64,000 nucleotides of DNA from Marsupella aquatica (lineage: Eukaryota; Marchantiophyta): assembly GCA_973895155.1 (NCBI GenBank), contig OZ316897.1, positions 6,014,001 through 6,078,000 of the forward strand, given 5' to 3'. Under the pieces are notes generated by a model. The model did not search any database and was not told the origin of the DNA. It saw only the letters and a program-made list of their open reading frames with translations. The position numbers and the translations under genes are program-made. Each line of letters opens with the position of its first letter. Within the stretch, counting starts at the first letter, position 1. Of this stretch, positions 23,909 to 41,181 are shown piece by piece.

Positions 23909-24273
23909 AGGTGCTGTAGTTCACCATCCTTCATTTTGAGACATTTTCAGACTGCTCAATTTTGTACTTTTAAAGTCTTCACCTGTAGAGACTTTCATTC
24001 CAATGGACATCAATTGCATTGTATTCCCTCATGATGTGCCTACCATTTTCATGTGCCATGCTATCGTTTTGTTGGCTTTGTCTGTATTTTTGCACGGGAA
24101 GTAATGATAAAATCACAGACTTGGTAACTTGCGGTTTAGAATGCAAGCCAGTTTAAGAAGGCAAACCCGTGTTACTAAACCGTCAACCGCAAGTATAGGT
24201 TTCCTATGTCTCCAAACTGAACTTCCTGTGCGAAGAGGTTGAAGTGATGTTGTCATTGCTTGATTGTTTGCAG

Positions 24274-25253
24274 GGAAGAATTGTCATGTTCCTATGTCGT
24301 CCGTGCCTGTATATCAAGTCAACAATGAGTCAGGAGACCAAAAGCATTCGGGATCCCTTAGTTACGAGGGTTGGACCTTGGCTGACACTAGGCAAAAGAT
24401 GGTGGACCTGGAACTTTGGGATTTTGAGTTCCAGTTTATTGATGTCAATTTCAATAGTCAAATTAAGGTTGCCTGGGAGAAAGGCAACCTCATTGAGGAC
24501 TGTGGGGGGAAACTCGTTGTTATCCCAAAAGTTGGGACTGTAGTACCAGCGGGAGTACTAGGCACTGGTGTCGACATTGGGAGTAGCAATGCTTCCAATG
24601 GTACATCTCAAACTTGCAGCCAGGGTGATGACCTTGACACCCAACGTGTCGAGGGTACTGACTGGCTAGGAGATGAGCTCCTGTTGCCCAATCCTTCCCT
24701 TGTTGACACTCCTCGACCAGTTGAGGAGCAGGTGCTGCAAGTGAGTCTTAAGTCAACGACTATGCCAAAGGAACTGGAGAGGCATTGGTTGAAAGAGGTT
24801 GATAAGTTGAAGGAGCAAATGGTGTCCATCAATGCTGCACACCACAAGTGGAAAGTAATGACTTGGGACAAAGATGGTGTTCCTTGTGGTAAGATAGAGT
24901 GTGTAGAGTGTCAGTGCAATAGGCTGGGAACGTCAAAGGGGTTGATGGACAGAGGGAGCATCACTAACTGCTTCACCAATTTCAAACACAAACATCTCAT
25001 TACAGATAAGCATGCATCAAATGTGGCACCTAATAAGGGTGAGAAAATTGACGAAGTGGAGATCTCCAAGAGGGCTGCAGCATCTTTACTGAGTGATAGA
25101 AGCACTCTTGACATTCATGTCAAGATTGTGGAGCGTGTGAATGACAGTCAGGTGGTTGATCATCAGACTTTTGAAATCGTAGGTGACCTTATAAGAAGAA
25201 TTCGAGGTGAACTGAGACCGCAATATGTGACTCATTTTGGCTCTGTCATGTGA
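24274..25253 (+). CDS. Unknown protein exon with C2H2/BED-like finger, ends in inverted repeat
   Basis: The frame enters through a TTGTTTGCAG acceptor at 24273 and stays open for about 326 residues to TGA at 25253. After an unrecognised globular start (WTLADTRQKMVDLELWDFEF) and a Ser/Gly/Thr-rich linker, a helix (KELERHWLKEVDKLKEQM) leads into a possible zinc finger. The finger is IECVECQCNRLGTS followed by NCFTNFKHKHLITDKH. A fold of this type (C-x2-C...H...H) is common in BED or U1-like fingers of transposases. The last 13 codons lie inside the inverted-repeat arm, so the natural C-terminus may have been replaced. No 5' exon was identified. A similar finger occurs near 41.3 kb. Confidence 0.45.
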
Positions 25254-25815
25254 CTTCATTGTAACTCAACATGACTTGACCCACGCTGTGACCCTTGGAG
25301 TTGCAAAAGTTGAGACCAAAAAATGGAAGTCACTCTTGATACTGGGCTTTGCAACTTGCTTGATACCCATTTGTGACTGATCTGTGACTTTATTGTGGAG
25401 TCTAGCCTTGTTTCTACGTGACTGCAATATGACTTTAACAAGTCACATGGTAAGTCACATACATGACTTACCCGCATTCAACAACGACTAGTGTGTGACC
25501 ATTTAGTGTCACATGAGAGACCAATGGAGACCCTAGCCCGGGTCACACAACAGAACCATTTGGGACTTTATATACTCATGTTTATAACTAATAAGGTTCA
25601 CATGCAAGTTGTAACCATGACTAATGAACACAGAGGGACAGTTCATAAGGAGAGAGAGCACTCCACATTACAATACATAGAAACCTGATGTTCTAACTTT
25701 AGAAATATAACACATTGAATACAATAAATGAACATAGCATGAATGACATCCACATGAAACAAAGCATCATATAAGCAGATCCTACATAAAACATTCATAA
25801 GAATTAAACAGAATC
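25215..25815. repeat. Right arm of the ~550-bp inverted repeat rich in GTGAC
   Basis: Inverse of 3335-3893, with matching blocks such as AACAAGGCTAGACTCCA, AAATGGGTATCAAGCAAG and CTTATTAGTTATAA (in left-arm orientation). It holds at least 12 copies of GTGAC or GTCAC. Divergence from the left arm is visible (many substitutions and small gaps), so if the arms were once identical they are old. Confidence 0.75.
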
Positions 25816-26157
25816 ACAATCTTGCTCAAAAATCTAGATCATTTGAATTCCAATGGAATAGTTTACAATGTGATCAATATAATTCAAACAAAACAGGAAC
25901 TCATAATTGATGACTGTAGGATGAGATAACTGAAAGCACATGCATGATACTATGAATCTCCAAGAGGACATGATTCTTGTACTCCTTCTTGACATCTAAA
26001 ATCTACATAACATGACTCACACTACAAACAAATAATGGCATGACATTGTTATGGATCCTCTATGAACTTGCTTGGCCATAATACCAAAGAACTTGCAGCA
26101 TCTCCAAGTGCCTTTTGAGGAGGATCATCATTTGTGTTTGGAATGGGAAGGACAGCT
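25816..26157. other. AT-rich spacer, no gene seen
   Basis: No coding or repeat structure is evident between the inverted-repeat arm and the 3' end of the CACTA-like coding region. It may hold the CACTA 3' terminus, but I could not find a convincing CACTA inverted repeat. Confidence 0.35.
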
Positions 26158-28058
26158 TTAGGTTTCACTAGTAATGTGACTAACACTACTAAATAACCTG
26201 GGGGAATCCTCTTGCCATATATGGAACGTTGTGGAACCAACCTGCACTCTGCCAAATCCTACTTGTGTTCCACTCTCATCAACAACTAACACGGCACTTT
26301 GTCCCTCAGTATTAGGTGCTTTCCCCACTTCCACCTTAGATCTTTCTGCCAACACCGTTCTGGGAGGTTTGTATGAAACCTTTGACGTGGCTCTGCTCCC
26401 ACCAGCAGACTTGCTTTGTGTGCGCATGCTTCCTCTCTTCACAGTAGTGAAGCTAGGCTCAGTAGGTTCCTCTGTTAGGATTGTCATAGTAGCAGGTTCA
26501 TCACCTGGGAGTGTCATACCAACTAACTCTTTGATTGGTTTTATCTCAACAAGAGGCACACCTGTAATTGAGAATGATACATTCTACAAATCATTTATCT
26601 CTGCAATGGAGTCAAGATCTACATAGCATGAATCTGGCTCAATGGTATCATTGTCATGCTTGCTGATATCCTCATTTTCCCCAACATTGATATCATCCAC
26701 TCCCTTGCCAATGTCATCCTCATCCAAACATGGTTGATTGCCCTTTGTCAAACAAGTTGCTTGTACAGACTGCAACTTTGTTGCCTCTAAATTACAGCGA
26801 GTATTTGCCAGGTTCTCATACTTCTTCTCTGCAACACCTGTCTTATTCTCTATGGACACAACAACCACAATATATGTTACTGAAAATAACACATTCAACA
26901 AACAATGTCAATTCAAACTATACATTTACTAATCATATCCCACACAGTTGTAAAGGCCTTACCTTCAAGCCTACATGTCGTTGGCATGCCAGAAGAGTGC
27001 ATCGACTTTGCCACCTCAAGTGGTGATGGTGGAACTCCTGCAGAATTGGAATCAATTTTATCTCTCACCGACACAACAGCTTCCATTAATGTCTTGAAGT
27101 TCACATGGAACAAGTCAGTCAATGAATTCAAATGTTCATTGATCTCTGGAAGACATGTTTCGACAGCCTTCAAACGACCACTTATCTTTGTAAGTGAAGA
27201 TCCAACTCCCTACATGACACAGGGGTATAGGTTCAATCACTCCATATGAAATGTTGGGCAATATATGCACAATCAATGTTATATATAGTGTACACCTGAA
27301 ATTCAACGCAGGTCATTCAATTACCAATCAGAACTCATATAACTTACATGCTTGGAGGATTCAGATGCACCCTCTTGAGCCCGGGTGTTCACAATTTCAG
27401 CCCTCAACTCTTCTTTTGAAGGGCTTTGCCCCAATTGGGCTTTCTGCACATGAATGGCAAACACAAGTTATCATTATTATTCAGGGAACATACACTAAAA
27501 AACAAAGTTTACATGTATGGGTTTACACTAAAAAACAGTACATAGTGTAGCGGACATAGCTAGGCCATTGATTCTTACCAAACATTTTGCTGTCAGTGCA
27601 GTGCCGGTCCTTCCTGTCAGATTAGGGTTCTGAACACTCAACCTGGCCTCGGTCATTTGTGAACCCTTCTTTTTCGAAACATCTGTTACAAAATAAGCTA
27701 CTAACCTTGCCCACACTTTATCATCACAACTGGCTGGTGGAGGCATATCTGGCTTCTCCCCACCTTCCTTCCAAGCCTTATGCATTCTCCACCTCTCTTG
27801 CTTTATGATTTTACCTGCTGTACTCTCTAGGTAACCTATGTCCACGCCATCACCACTGCCCACATAATTCCATTTGGCAGCAACATTTTCACATACAGTC
27901 TTCCAATCTTTTGGATGTTGTTTTTTAAAATGAATAACACTCACATCTAACCAACGCAATACTTCAGCTTTCAAATCAGCATGCCATCGGTTCTTACAAG
28001 GACACTCAGCATCCACCCATTGTCTCTCATTCAACTTTACGTTCCCTTTCTTTGTCAC
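26158..28058 (-). pseudogene. CACTA (En/Spm) tnp1-like protein: Transposase_24 and Transposase_23-like parts
   Basis: The first exon (28058-about 27576) has the plant 'Transposase_24' pattern: NERQWVDAECPCKNRWHAD near the start, then FKKQHPKDWKTVCENVAAKW, and WARLVAYFVTDVSKKKGSQM. It ends at a GTAAGA donor. Further exons (27173-26913, 26901-26584, 26559-26158) carry a coiled segment and a C-terminal VLVVDESGTQVGFGRVQVG block. That block matches the TNP1/En-Spm C-terminal domain in style (G.V.......G....). In CACTA elements this second protein binds subterminal repeats and helps position the ends. Exon edges after the first are only estimated. No stop lies inside the first exon, but the whole element lacks a catalytic core. 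Confidence 0.65.
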
Positions 28059-29274
28059 CTCCCCTCATGCACTTCTCTCAGTAGTACTGGGCGTTGTATT
28101 GGGCACCCCTTCATTCACCCTACCTGGGTTTCTGAAGCCACCTGGGAAAATACAATGCCATTCATGCTTGAGAACTACATACAGTAGAATGGATGATGGC
28201 AACATTCAATGCTTCACTTCAAGAAAAATTCTTCAAACATACATACATGTAGCTCTACCTGTAGATGCCTGTGTAGGGACTGCACTCTGGAATTGTTGTG
28301 ACCCTGGACCGCCTGTCCAGCCTAGTATAGGGGCCGGATGATGTCACTTTCTAGGTATGTGTGTGCAAACATATGTACTGAAAACTAAGTACAAACTATA
28401 GGAAAACATATGAACATTCACCAACATACTTGGCCCCCTTCCGTGCTGCATCTGCATAGGGGCATTAGTGAATACTTGAGTCGATGGTTCGACTGTCCAA
28501 CCTGCACACATACATTTTCTATTATTATACATGTGCAGAATCCCCCCCACGTCAATGGACTCCACATATAATGGGTTCTTCCATTGCTGACAAGATCAGA
28601 CATTACCTGCCCCTCTTCCAGCGTTTGTAGGTATTGTATTTTGAAATCCCTGCCAATTACCTTCACCACCTTCCCAACCTTGTTCATTCCACGACCCACC
28701 ACCATCCTCCCAACCTGGTTCAACCCATGTTTGTCCTTGTGGACATTGGAATCAATCATTACCAACATTTGCCCAATCAGGTTGGGTAGAATCTGCATGC
28801 GATGCAGGTGGACAGAATTTCATGTTGTCTGAATCCAATACATCCCAAACAATGTCAAAAATTGATATGTAGTCTAAAATTCAGGAGTGCCATGCCTTCA
28901 CAAATAACTGGCATATAGATATATACTCACATCCCCATGGTTGAGGTGGACGTCCATACCCACGAGACTGTGGGTTTGGACCTGCTCTGCCTCTACCACG
29001 GGCATAACCTAGAGCTTGCCCCCTGCCATAGTATTGGGCACCAGCCTGGTATCTACCACTACTACCACCTTGTCAACCTTGATCAGAGGTCAGCCCCCCT
29101 GCTGGTATGGTGCATGCACAGGCTTTGCAGGCAAAACAGAACTGGCAGGACGCTGCATCACATCACCAACTACAATGTCGGGAACTAAGCAAGGTACATA
29201 GGGTGTAGTATTGAACATATGAAACCTCTCAACAAGAGTTTTTAACTCTAAACCTAGCTTGTTGGGAAAACTAC
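28059..29274. other. Decayed low-complexity linker of the CACTA element
   Basis: Minus-strand frames here are rich in Gly, Asn, Trp and Pro codons (repeated GWEGGGG-like and WNQ-like text), with several donor/acceptor-like sites. This is common between tnp2 and tnp1 coding parts in plant CACTA elements. No domain is recognised. Confidence 0.4.
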
Positions 29275-30694
29275 TTACCTGTTTCTTTTGGGGCTGCTTT
29301 GCATGTATTCATCTTCATAACCCCCATCCTCATCCATTTCCTCTGGAAAATACTCATCATCTGCATCTTCTTGTCTAGTGTCTGCACCCACTTGCGCAGC
29401 ATCCATGTTATCTCCATATTCTGCCATTGTAGGTACGACCTTCTTGCTCAACCTGTCACTCCGGCGCACAGGCCCAGAGATAGTGCTGGTCACCCTTCTT
29501 GCGTACTCCTTTTGTTTCTTTGAAAAACCTGCTGCTCTGCAACATTCCAATATGAGAATACAGTCACAATTACAGTGCCACATTGAACTATTCATGTCAC
29601 ACAAACTCAGCGGAGGGGTGTAGTTGAGAATCGTTCCCTTACAATTCAGCCACATCCTTTTCCAGATCCAGTTCTGCAATTTTGGCTTTCACGTATGCTC
29701 GTTGTTCCATAGCTTTCCTTTCATACTCACACATCTCTGTGTCACTCTGTTCCATCCTACTAGACCACAAAAACATGTCATCTATGGTCACCCCGTATAA
29801 CACAATGCAACCACAATCACCAGGCATCCATCCATACATCTGTGTTGCTTCAAAATTACTTTATTACACATCCCCTCACTATTGTCCATGCAAACAATTC
29901 ACATTACTCATGGCACAGGCACACTGTTGGTATCTGCATCTCTAAATTTGCCTCCTTCAGCAAATGCATCTACCCTTGTCACGAGAATGAAGTCCCCGCT
30001 ATCATGAACTACAGGCACTTGGTCTGAATGCCGATGATCAAAGGCACTATGAGAGTGTAAATGAAACTCAAGGTTTGATCCTTCCATCTGACGTTGCCTG
30101 GCCTGTTTATGACACACTACACGCCAACCTGGGGAGTCTTCCACATCCAGGAAGAAAGCTTGCTCCACCTGACTGGGAAACACAAATGGCTTAGACCATT
30201 CGGGAAATTTCCCTCTGAAATTGGCCACCAAGAAACCGTCGTTGTCTCTCTTCATGCCAAGCCCTATTACCAAGCCAATCCTGCCACACCCATGAACCTT
30301 TCATAAGAATCACAGGACTGGACAATGCCCCATAGTCCAGACCCCATATGTCAACTAATTCTCCCACATATCCCATCTCCATCCAGGCCCTGTCGTGATT
30401 GTGGCTTTGTTGCTCAAATACAGTGAGCCCACAGTCATTTGTCACCCTATAGGCACTGTCACCATCCTTCACTCGAAAGTGATTCCCATATGCTCTCATC
30501 CGTTTGTAAGTCTTCACTTTCAGGCTAGGGGCATTAGACAGTAGATAAACGTCTGCATCCATGTCTGGGTGGGTCTTGTGATGCTCTCTAATTGCCACTC
30601 TAATCCATTCCATGAAACCTGGAAAAGTTGTTCCTGCAGTGGGATGGGCCACCTTCAATGACTCATACTCCCTGAACAAACAACCACACAGCAT
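29275..30694 (-). pseudogene. CACTA tnp2 C-terminal part (DUF4216 and basic tail)
   Basis: 30694-30191 matches the DUF4216 style found after the transposase domain of plant tnp2: WIRVAIREHHKTHPDMDAD is followed by VYLLSNAPSLKVKTYKRMRA, NHDRAWMEMGYVGELVDIWG, and LDYGALSSPVILMKGSWV. The next frame (30273-29908) supplies FVFPSQVEQAFFLDVEDSPG, a typical following block. After a GT-AG intron (about 29540-29630, with TGTTGCAG acceptor) comes a basic then acidic tail (VRRSDRLSKKV; DDEYFPEEMDEDGG). It lies downstream of the DUF4218 part at 33.8-34.6 kb but is separated from it by about 3 kb of foreign-looking sequence. Confidence 0.78.
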
Positions 30695-33600
30695 TAGCTT
30701 GGGTAAATATGAACAGGCTGAAGGAGAAAATCACACGCACACAACATTTAAGCTCATGAACTGGATTATAGCACATGTATGCACTCACTGTATCCAGGGT
30801 TCCATCACCACAGTGTTGTGCATGTCAAACACTTGTCAAGGAGCTTAAGCAACTTTTCTCCCCAAAAGACTACCTAATACCTGCTCCATATCATACCAGG
30901 GTCACAAAGGATTGACAAAACTTATGTATGTGTCTACAATGTCTATCACTCCATACATAAGTAGTTTCAACTCTCCACTTCTAGAGAGGTAGTCCCCTTG
31001 ACTACTTTTGTACTCACACCCTTCCCCTCTCCTCTACTCCAAGGATCAGCAAGGGGGATCTTCGCTCCAAGCTGTCACCTTAGAGTAGATTCTCACACAC
31101 ACCCAAGAACCAAAGTACTTTCCTCTTCAAACTTAAGTTTCCTCAAGACCCTAAAAGTAGTGTTACCTCTCAACCTTGCCCCCCCTGGCCTTGGTTTGGG
31201 TCCACACATCCCCTTTGAGCTCTAGAGAAGGCTCCTCTATCTAAGGACTCTTCCTCTTGTTCTTACTTCTTGTTAACACCACACACCAAGCAAAATACTT
31301 TCCACCCTCAAGCTATTAATAATCCTTTCTAAGTCTCAAAGTAGTGGTCTACCTTAACCTTGCCTCCTTGGCCTTGGTTTTGTACTAGCACATCCCCTTC
31401 AAGCTTAGACCAAGATTACATCATAGCATGGACTCTTCTCTTGCTCTCATATACTTCAAATGCACTCACACTTAATGGTTACAATGAAGATTGGCAAGTC
31501 TTCTTTTATTGCATCACTTTTACAACAAAAGTTCACTACACATTCTCCACACTAAGCATGGACCACCTCTCCCTTCTCAAGCTTAGCCCTACCTTGGCAA
31601 GGTAGAGATTCCACTTAAGAGATGAGACTCCCGGTCCCTAACAAATGAAAACTTACTCCTTATATACTATTCTCCTTCCACACCACACCAAGCTTGACCT
31701 GGGGTCCAACTACTCCTCCCCCAAGTCCTCCTAACACACAAAGTCCAACTCTATAGTTCGTAGTCCACCCTACAACCTATTGTTTGGACTATAACCAAGC
31801 CCTGGAATATGCCACACATGAGTTGCATGCTTTGACCTCCAAACCTGCTCTCACTTATGGTCCTCCTCACCAGCTTCCCAACCCACTTGAAATCTCGCAA
31901 AAAGAGTGAGTGAGTCTCAAGTTGTGCCTATTCAGAGATGGCCTTATTTTACTTGTAAACCCCTTTAGTACCCTAAGTAAACTACCCCCTATACTTACTT
32001 TTCTTAACATGATGGCCTTACACCTTTGACCAAAGGTAAGTGCCCTTCCCTAGAGCCTAACTAAATTAGTATGGATGCAAGAAAGGTCAGCCTTTAAATC
32101 TGGTAGTCATTCCCCTATGCCGACTTTGGTTTGCAAGCTATCGAGACCCCCTCATGGCCTCGGCTAAAAATATATTTGAGTGATTCTTTTTCTGGGTTTC
32201 CACCTTTACCAAGGGGTGCCTTACCTTCCCTTAACTCAGCACAAAAAAAATTGGGCCCCAACGGATACCCCTAGCCAAAGTTATGCCCATTCTCCCAAGG
32301 CCTGTTTTTGGTGTAAAGCGGGTGTAGGCGGCGACTGCAAGGAAGGAATTAAGAGGGCTAGCTGCAAATTGGTGGGCTATGGCTGCTGCAAAATTCTCTG
32401 CAATTTTGAATCACTTGCAAGGCTGGATGGCTATGGAGGTGGACTGAGAAGGGTGCTGCAAACCTGGTTGAGCTTTAGATTGACCTGCTGCCATTCGAAT
32501 CCAACAGAGAATGATGCACTTTCAGATTAAATGCAAGAGAGAGGAAAATGACTGCGAAAATTGATGTCCTTATCAAATTCTTCATAAGAAACGTGAGTAT
32601 AATGAGAGTAATCTCCCCTGGTGACACCTGGAATCTCCATAAGGGGCGTGTAAGGTAAGGTAAGTGTAATCGGGTCCGTTTGCTACTACATTCAATCAAT
32701 TTGCTAGCAGCCTAGCTCTATTCTCCAGCAGCCGGCCATAGCTCACCCTTCTCAACTTCGTAGCTAGCAGAGCAGCAACACTATTGGGATAGAGCTGATT
32801 GGAATAGAGCTGCTTGCTATGGAGAATAGAGCTATGGAGAATAGAGCCAACCAATTCTGATCAGCATCCCATGCCTGAAGCTATAGCAGCTAAATTCAAT
32901 TTCGTAGTTGCCTCTTGATCCCAATTCGAAGCAAGCATCTCATGTATTGACCCTTATGGTGTTCCTGACCTCGTGCTTGAGTCGCCCCGGCCTCGTGCTT
33001 AAGTCGTGGTCGCCGCCGACGCGGTTGACACTTAGAAAAATTTCGGATTTTGGGAAAACAGTATTTCCAGGCCGTTTTGGACTGCCCCCAAAACTCACAC
33101 ATGAGTCCAAAATGACTTCTGAGTAGATCTACAGATTCTCTAGACATAGGAATATGTCCTGGTTTACTAATATCTAAACAAAACATTATCTCCAATTTTC
33201 TAAAATTAGGTAAAGTGGGTAAATTATTATGTTTTCCAAAATTCTTCTCACCTTTGAGATGCTCCCAAAAATTAACCAAAGATAACCAGCTTCTACCACA
33301 AGTTCCCAGGGATAGAGTGGACCATATTTAACCCACTTCTAAACTTGGAACTCCTAAATTTACTCATCAGCTATTTTTCTCGGGACCCGCTATTTTGTTA
33401 ATTTAAGTCACACCAAAACACAAGGAAACCCTAGGTTGAGACCCCACTTGACATCTGACTGTTTAGGGGTGCTCTAGGGACCTCCTAGCATCTATGGGAA
33501 AAATCTGAACCAAAACTAAGACTTCAAGTGTCGGGTTGTTTCTCCGGCTCGGAATAGTCGCCTCTTCTAAATAAGGACGGAACGTTGTATGCCCCATCAT

Positions 33601-33767
33601 AAAGACCTTTCTTATCCCTTGTCACTTGCTTAGAACTCAGTAGCCTTCCATTCCACTATCTTTCCTATTCTACCTACTTAAGTTCCTAAAACCTAGTTAC
33701 TCCGATAGCACTTAAAACGTCTTTCTTACTCTTCCTTGTTCAAAAAGCAAAAAAAATGACAAGTTTC
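30695..33767. other. No gene; insertion-like region splitting the CACTA coding part
   Basis: This 3-kb block separates DUF4216 from DUF4218, which are normally close. 30.9-31.7 kb is C+T-rich with an imperfect tandem repeat (period about 185 bp; AACCTTGCC, TTGGCCTTGG and CACATCCCCTT recur). 32.70-32.86 kb contains AGCTATGGAGAATAG twice in tandem and an inverse of it. No protein family is visible. It could be a non-coding element inserted in the transposase gene, or a pair of remnant LTR-like pieces. Confidence 0.4.
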
Positions 33768-34592
33768 TTACATAAACCTATATCGAGGCATTCCACAGTG
33801 CAATACAAAGTCATGTGCCAAGTCTCTCATAGATGTGGTCAGGTTCTTTGTGGTTGCAGCCCCTTCCAGTACTTCACCTATCACCCCTTCCTCATTAGAA
33901 TTCCACACCCTGGTCTTCACATGCTCATATTGTGCTATGTATTCGGTCAGAAATCCCAGAGTCTCATCCTTGATGTAACCTTTAGCCATGCTTGCTTCAG
34001 GTTTGTAATATGTTCTCACGTGACCTTTGAGTAGCTTCATGTACCGTTCCAAAGGATACAACCAACGAGCACTCACAGGCCCAAATTGGTGTAGCTCTTC
34101 CACAACATGGACAAGTAGGTGGGTCATGACATCAAAAAATGTGGGAGGAAAATAAATCTCCAGGTCACACAGCACCTGAGCGACATCTTCTGTCAATTGT
34201 GGGAAGTGTGTTTCATCCCAAACCTTCACACAAATACGACGAAACACATCACTAAGTCGCATGATCACATTACGAACAGGCTTCTGCAACAGGCCCCTCA
34301 GACATAAAGGCAACACCTGTTGCATCAACATATGGTAGTCATGGCTTTTCATACTACCAAGCTTTCTAGTCATGATATGCTTCTTGAAAGCACTGCCATA
34401 GTTTGAAGGAACCTTCAAAGAACTCAACCTCTGCACAAATAGTTGCCACTCTATGTCTGTCAGAACATAGGGCACTTGGTACTTCAAGAGCACATCAGCT
34501 CTGTGGGCATGTGGCCTCAACCAAAGATGGGGTTTCATTCCCCTCTGTTCAAGATCCAATCTCACTGAACTAGTGTCTTTCTCTCCACACAA
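33768..34592 (-). pseudogene. CACTA tnp2 DUF4218 segment
   Basis: A clean 274-codon frame reads as the DUF4218 part of plant tnp2 transposases: LGSMKSHDYHMLMQQVLPLC, then VLCDLEIYFPPTFFDVMTHL, FGPVSARWLYPLERYMKLLK and KPEASMAKGYIKDE. The KDTSSVRLDLEQRGMKPHLW start is the usual link from the upstream catalytic domain. The tnp2 catalytic region itself should lie upstream (above 34.6 kb) but is not recognisable there. Protein-level conservation is good, suggesting fairly recent decay or deletion of the N-terminal half. Confidence 0.9.
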
Positions 34593-34917
34593 GAATCTTT
34601 TTCTTTTAGGTGGTGGGGTCTGGTTCGTAACCTTTCACGCTGCCAAAGCTTATTATCATGGCGTGATATCCTTGTGGGATGATGCAAAGGCAGTGCCTGT
34701 GCCCTGGGCTGGGTCTGGGGAGGGTGGTGACCAGGGTGCATTGTAATAGGCTGGGAGCTCTGCAGTCATGGACAGCAGTGAACAAGGATGCCTAATGGTG
34801 GTATTTGTGTTCCATATATCCCTGACTGTATCTGCCAAAAGAGTTAACATAACGTGTACTAAATTCTCACAAACCCTAAACCACCCCAAAAGAAAAAGCC
34901 CTCCCAGACCCCACCAC

Positions 34918-35391
34918 CTAAACTTTGGTGTCTACACATGTTTGGATCACATGCTCTAGAGGACCACTTGTATCAGTCACCGGTGGTGGGGTTTGGGAGG
35001 GTTTAGGGTAAGTAACATCACCAGGCACACTGCAGGATGGCAAGTGGTTCCAGATGATACATTGTGCTTTGTGCAAAATTCGGCATCCAAGAGAACGGTC
35101 ATCCAATTCTGAGCTAGAAGCCCTACAGGCAGGACAGTCATATTGGCAACTGTGCACACACCCTTGGCACCTAATTTGTGGCGGGTCATGTACAAGAGAC
35201 ACAAATACCAAGGATGTCGGGAAGGGGACTGAAGCAGGTAGAGGTCGGCTGTAGTTGTTCCTGGAAACAACAGGGTACTCAAAGTACCATGCAGACTGGG
35301 CTGGAAGGATCCCAAGTCTGACATACTCAAGGCGCAACATCTCTGCCTTGCGTGCAAGCCGCACATGTTCAGCGTTGCGGGTCCTCACCAT
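34918..35391 (-). CDS. Unknown Cys-rich ORF upstream of the tnp2 part
   Basis: An open frame of 157 codons with a charged helical start (ARKAEMLRLEYVRLG) and a Cys-rich middle (CQGCVHSCQYDCPACRAS; CRILHKAQC). It sits in the same orientation just upstream of the CACTA tnp2 fragment. It could be an accessory protein of that element, a decayed N-terminal part, or an unrelated gene. I do not recognise it. Confidence 0.3.
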   Translation of the reverse strand: MVRTRNAEHVRLARKAEMLRLEYVRLGILPAQSAWYFEYPVVSRNNYSRPLPASVPFPTSLVFVSLVHDPPQIRCQGCVHSCQYDCPACRASSSELDDRSLGCRILHKAQCIIWNHLPSCSVPGDVTYPKPSQTPPPVTDTSGPLEHVIQTCVDTKV

Positions 35392-35966
35392 AAGTGTTGC
35401 TTTTGTTGTGATGTCCTCTGTTCACGTCCTTTGATGAGCAAGGCAAGCAGGAGGTTGACTTGCCTCGCCAACAGCAACCAACCTAAACTAATCAGTTCCC
35501 ATTCATTGTCTTGGTTCCAACTACAGGTCATAGTATACACATAGCATGAAACGTGCATAGTACATATTTGATTCTGAGTTTATGAGTTTCCTAAGACGAA
35601 GAGCTTGGTGATAAACCCATGATCTCGATGGACATGTATATCAATCATATTAAGATCCTGTTTTTTCATCCAGAAAGACCGAAAGTCTCACCTTGCAGGT
35701 TGCACCAGAGAGAAAATTCACTGGTTGTCGTGTTGTGCAAGTGAATCTCCACTGATGCCCCCGGTGTAGCCCCTCAGATGCAGGTGACACTTACCAACTC
35801 CCAAGTTGCCTGGTCTAACAGAAAATGCTTATATCTTCAGAACTTTATAGAGCAAGTACATGATCACATGGCGTTGGCCCTACCAAACGGTACATTCAGA
35901 AAGAGACTACAATATTCAGAAAGAGTCAACTCTACACTTGGTTCATACACATACTTGGATCCAGAA

Positions 35967-36139
35967 GTATCTTTCTCTATTGATGTGAGCTTGTGCATAA
36001 TGGGAGTTGTAGTTGGCAAGAGTTCTGGATACTTCTGGATACTTGGATCCAGAAGTATCCACTTCATATTTGGCCTTATGGAACTCTTGCCAACTACAAC
36101 TCCCATTATGCACAAGCTCACATCAACAGAGAAAGATAC
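35967..36139. repeat. Long foldback: 58-bp arms, 57-bp loop
   Basis: 35967-36024 is the inverse of 36082-36139 with one mismatch in 58 bp. The loop itself contains a smaller inverted pair (GGATACTTCTGGAT and its inverse). Transcribed from either strand it would form a near-perfect hairpin of about 170 nt, in the size range of plant miRNA/siRNA precursors and of small foldback transposons. No coding role is apparent. Confidence 0.9.

Positions 36140-41181
<5,042 letters not shown>

Noticed and set aside
3335-25815. Polinton/Maverick element (long inverted repeats about 20 kb apart)
   Set aside because: No family-B DNA polymerase, retroviral-type integrase, ATPase, protease or capsid frame is present between the arms; the content is mixed retroelement and MULE relics.
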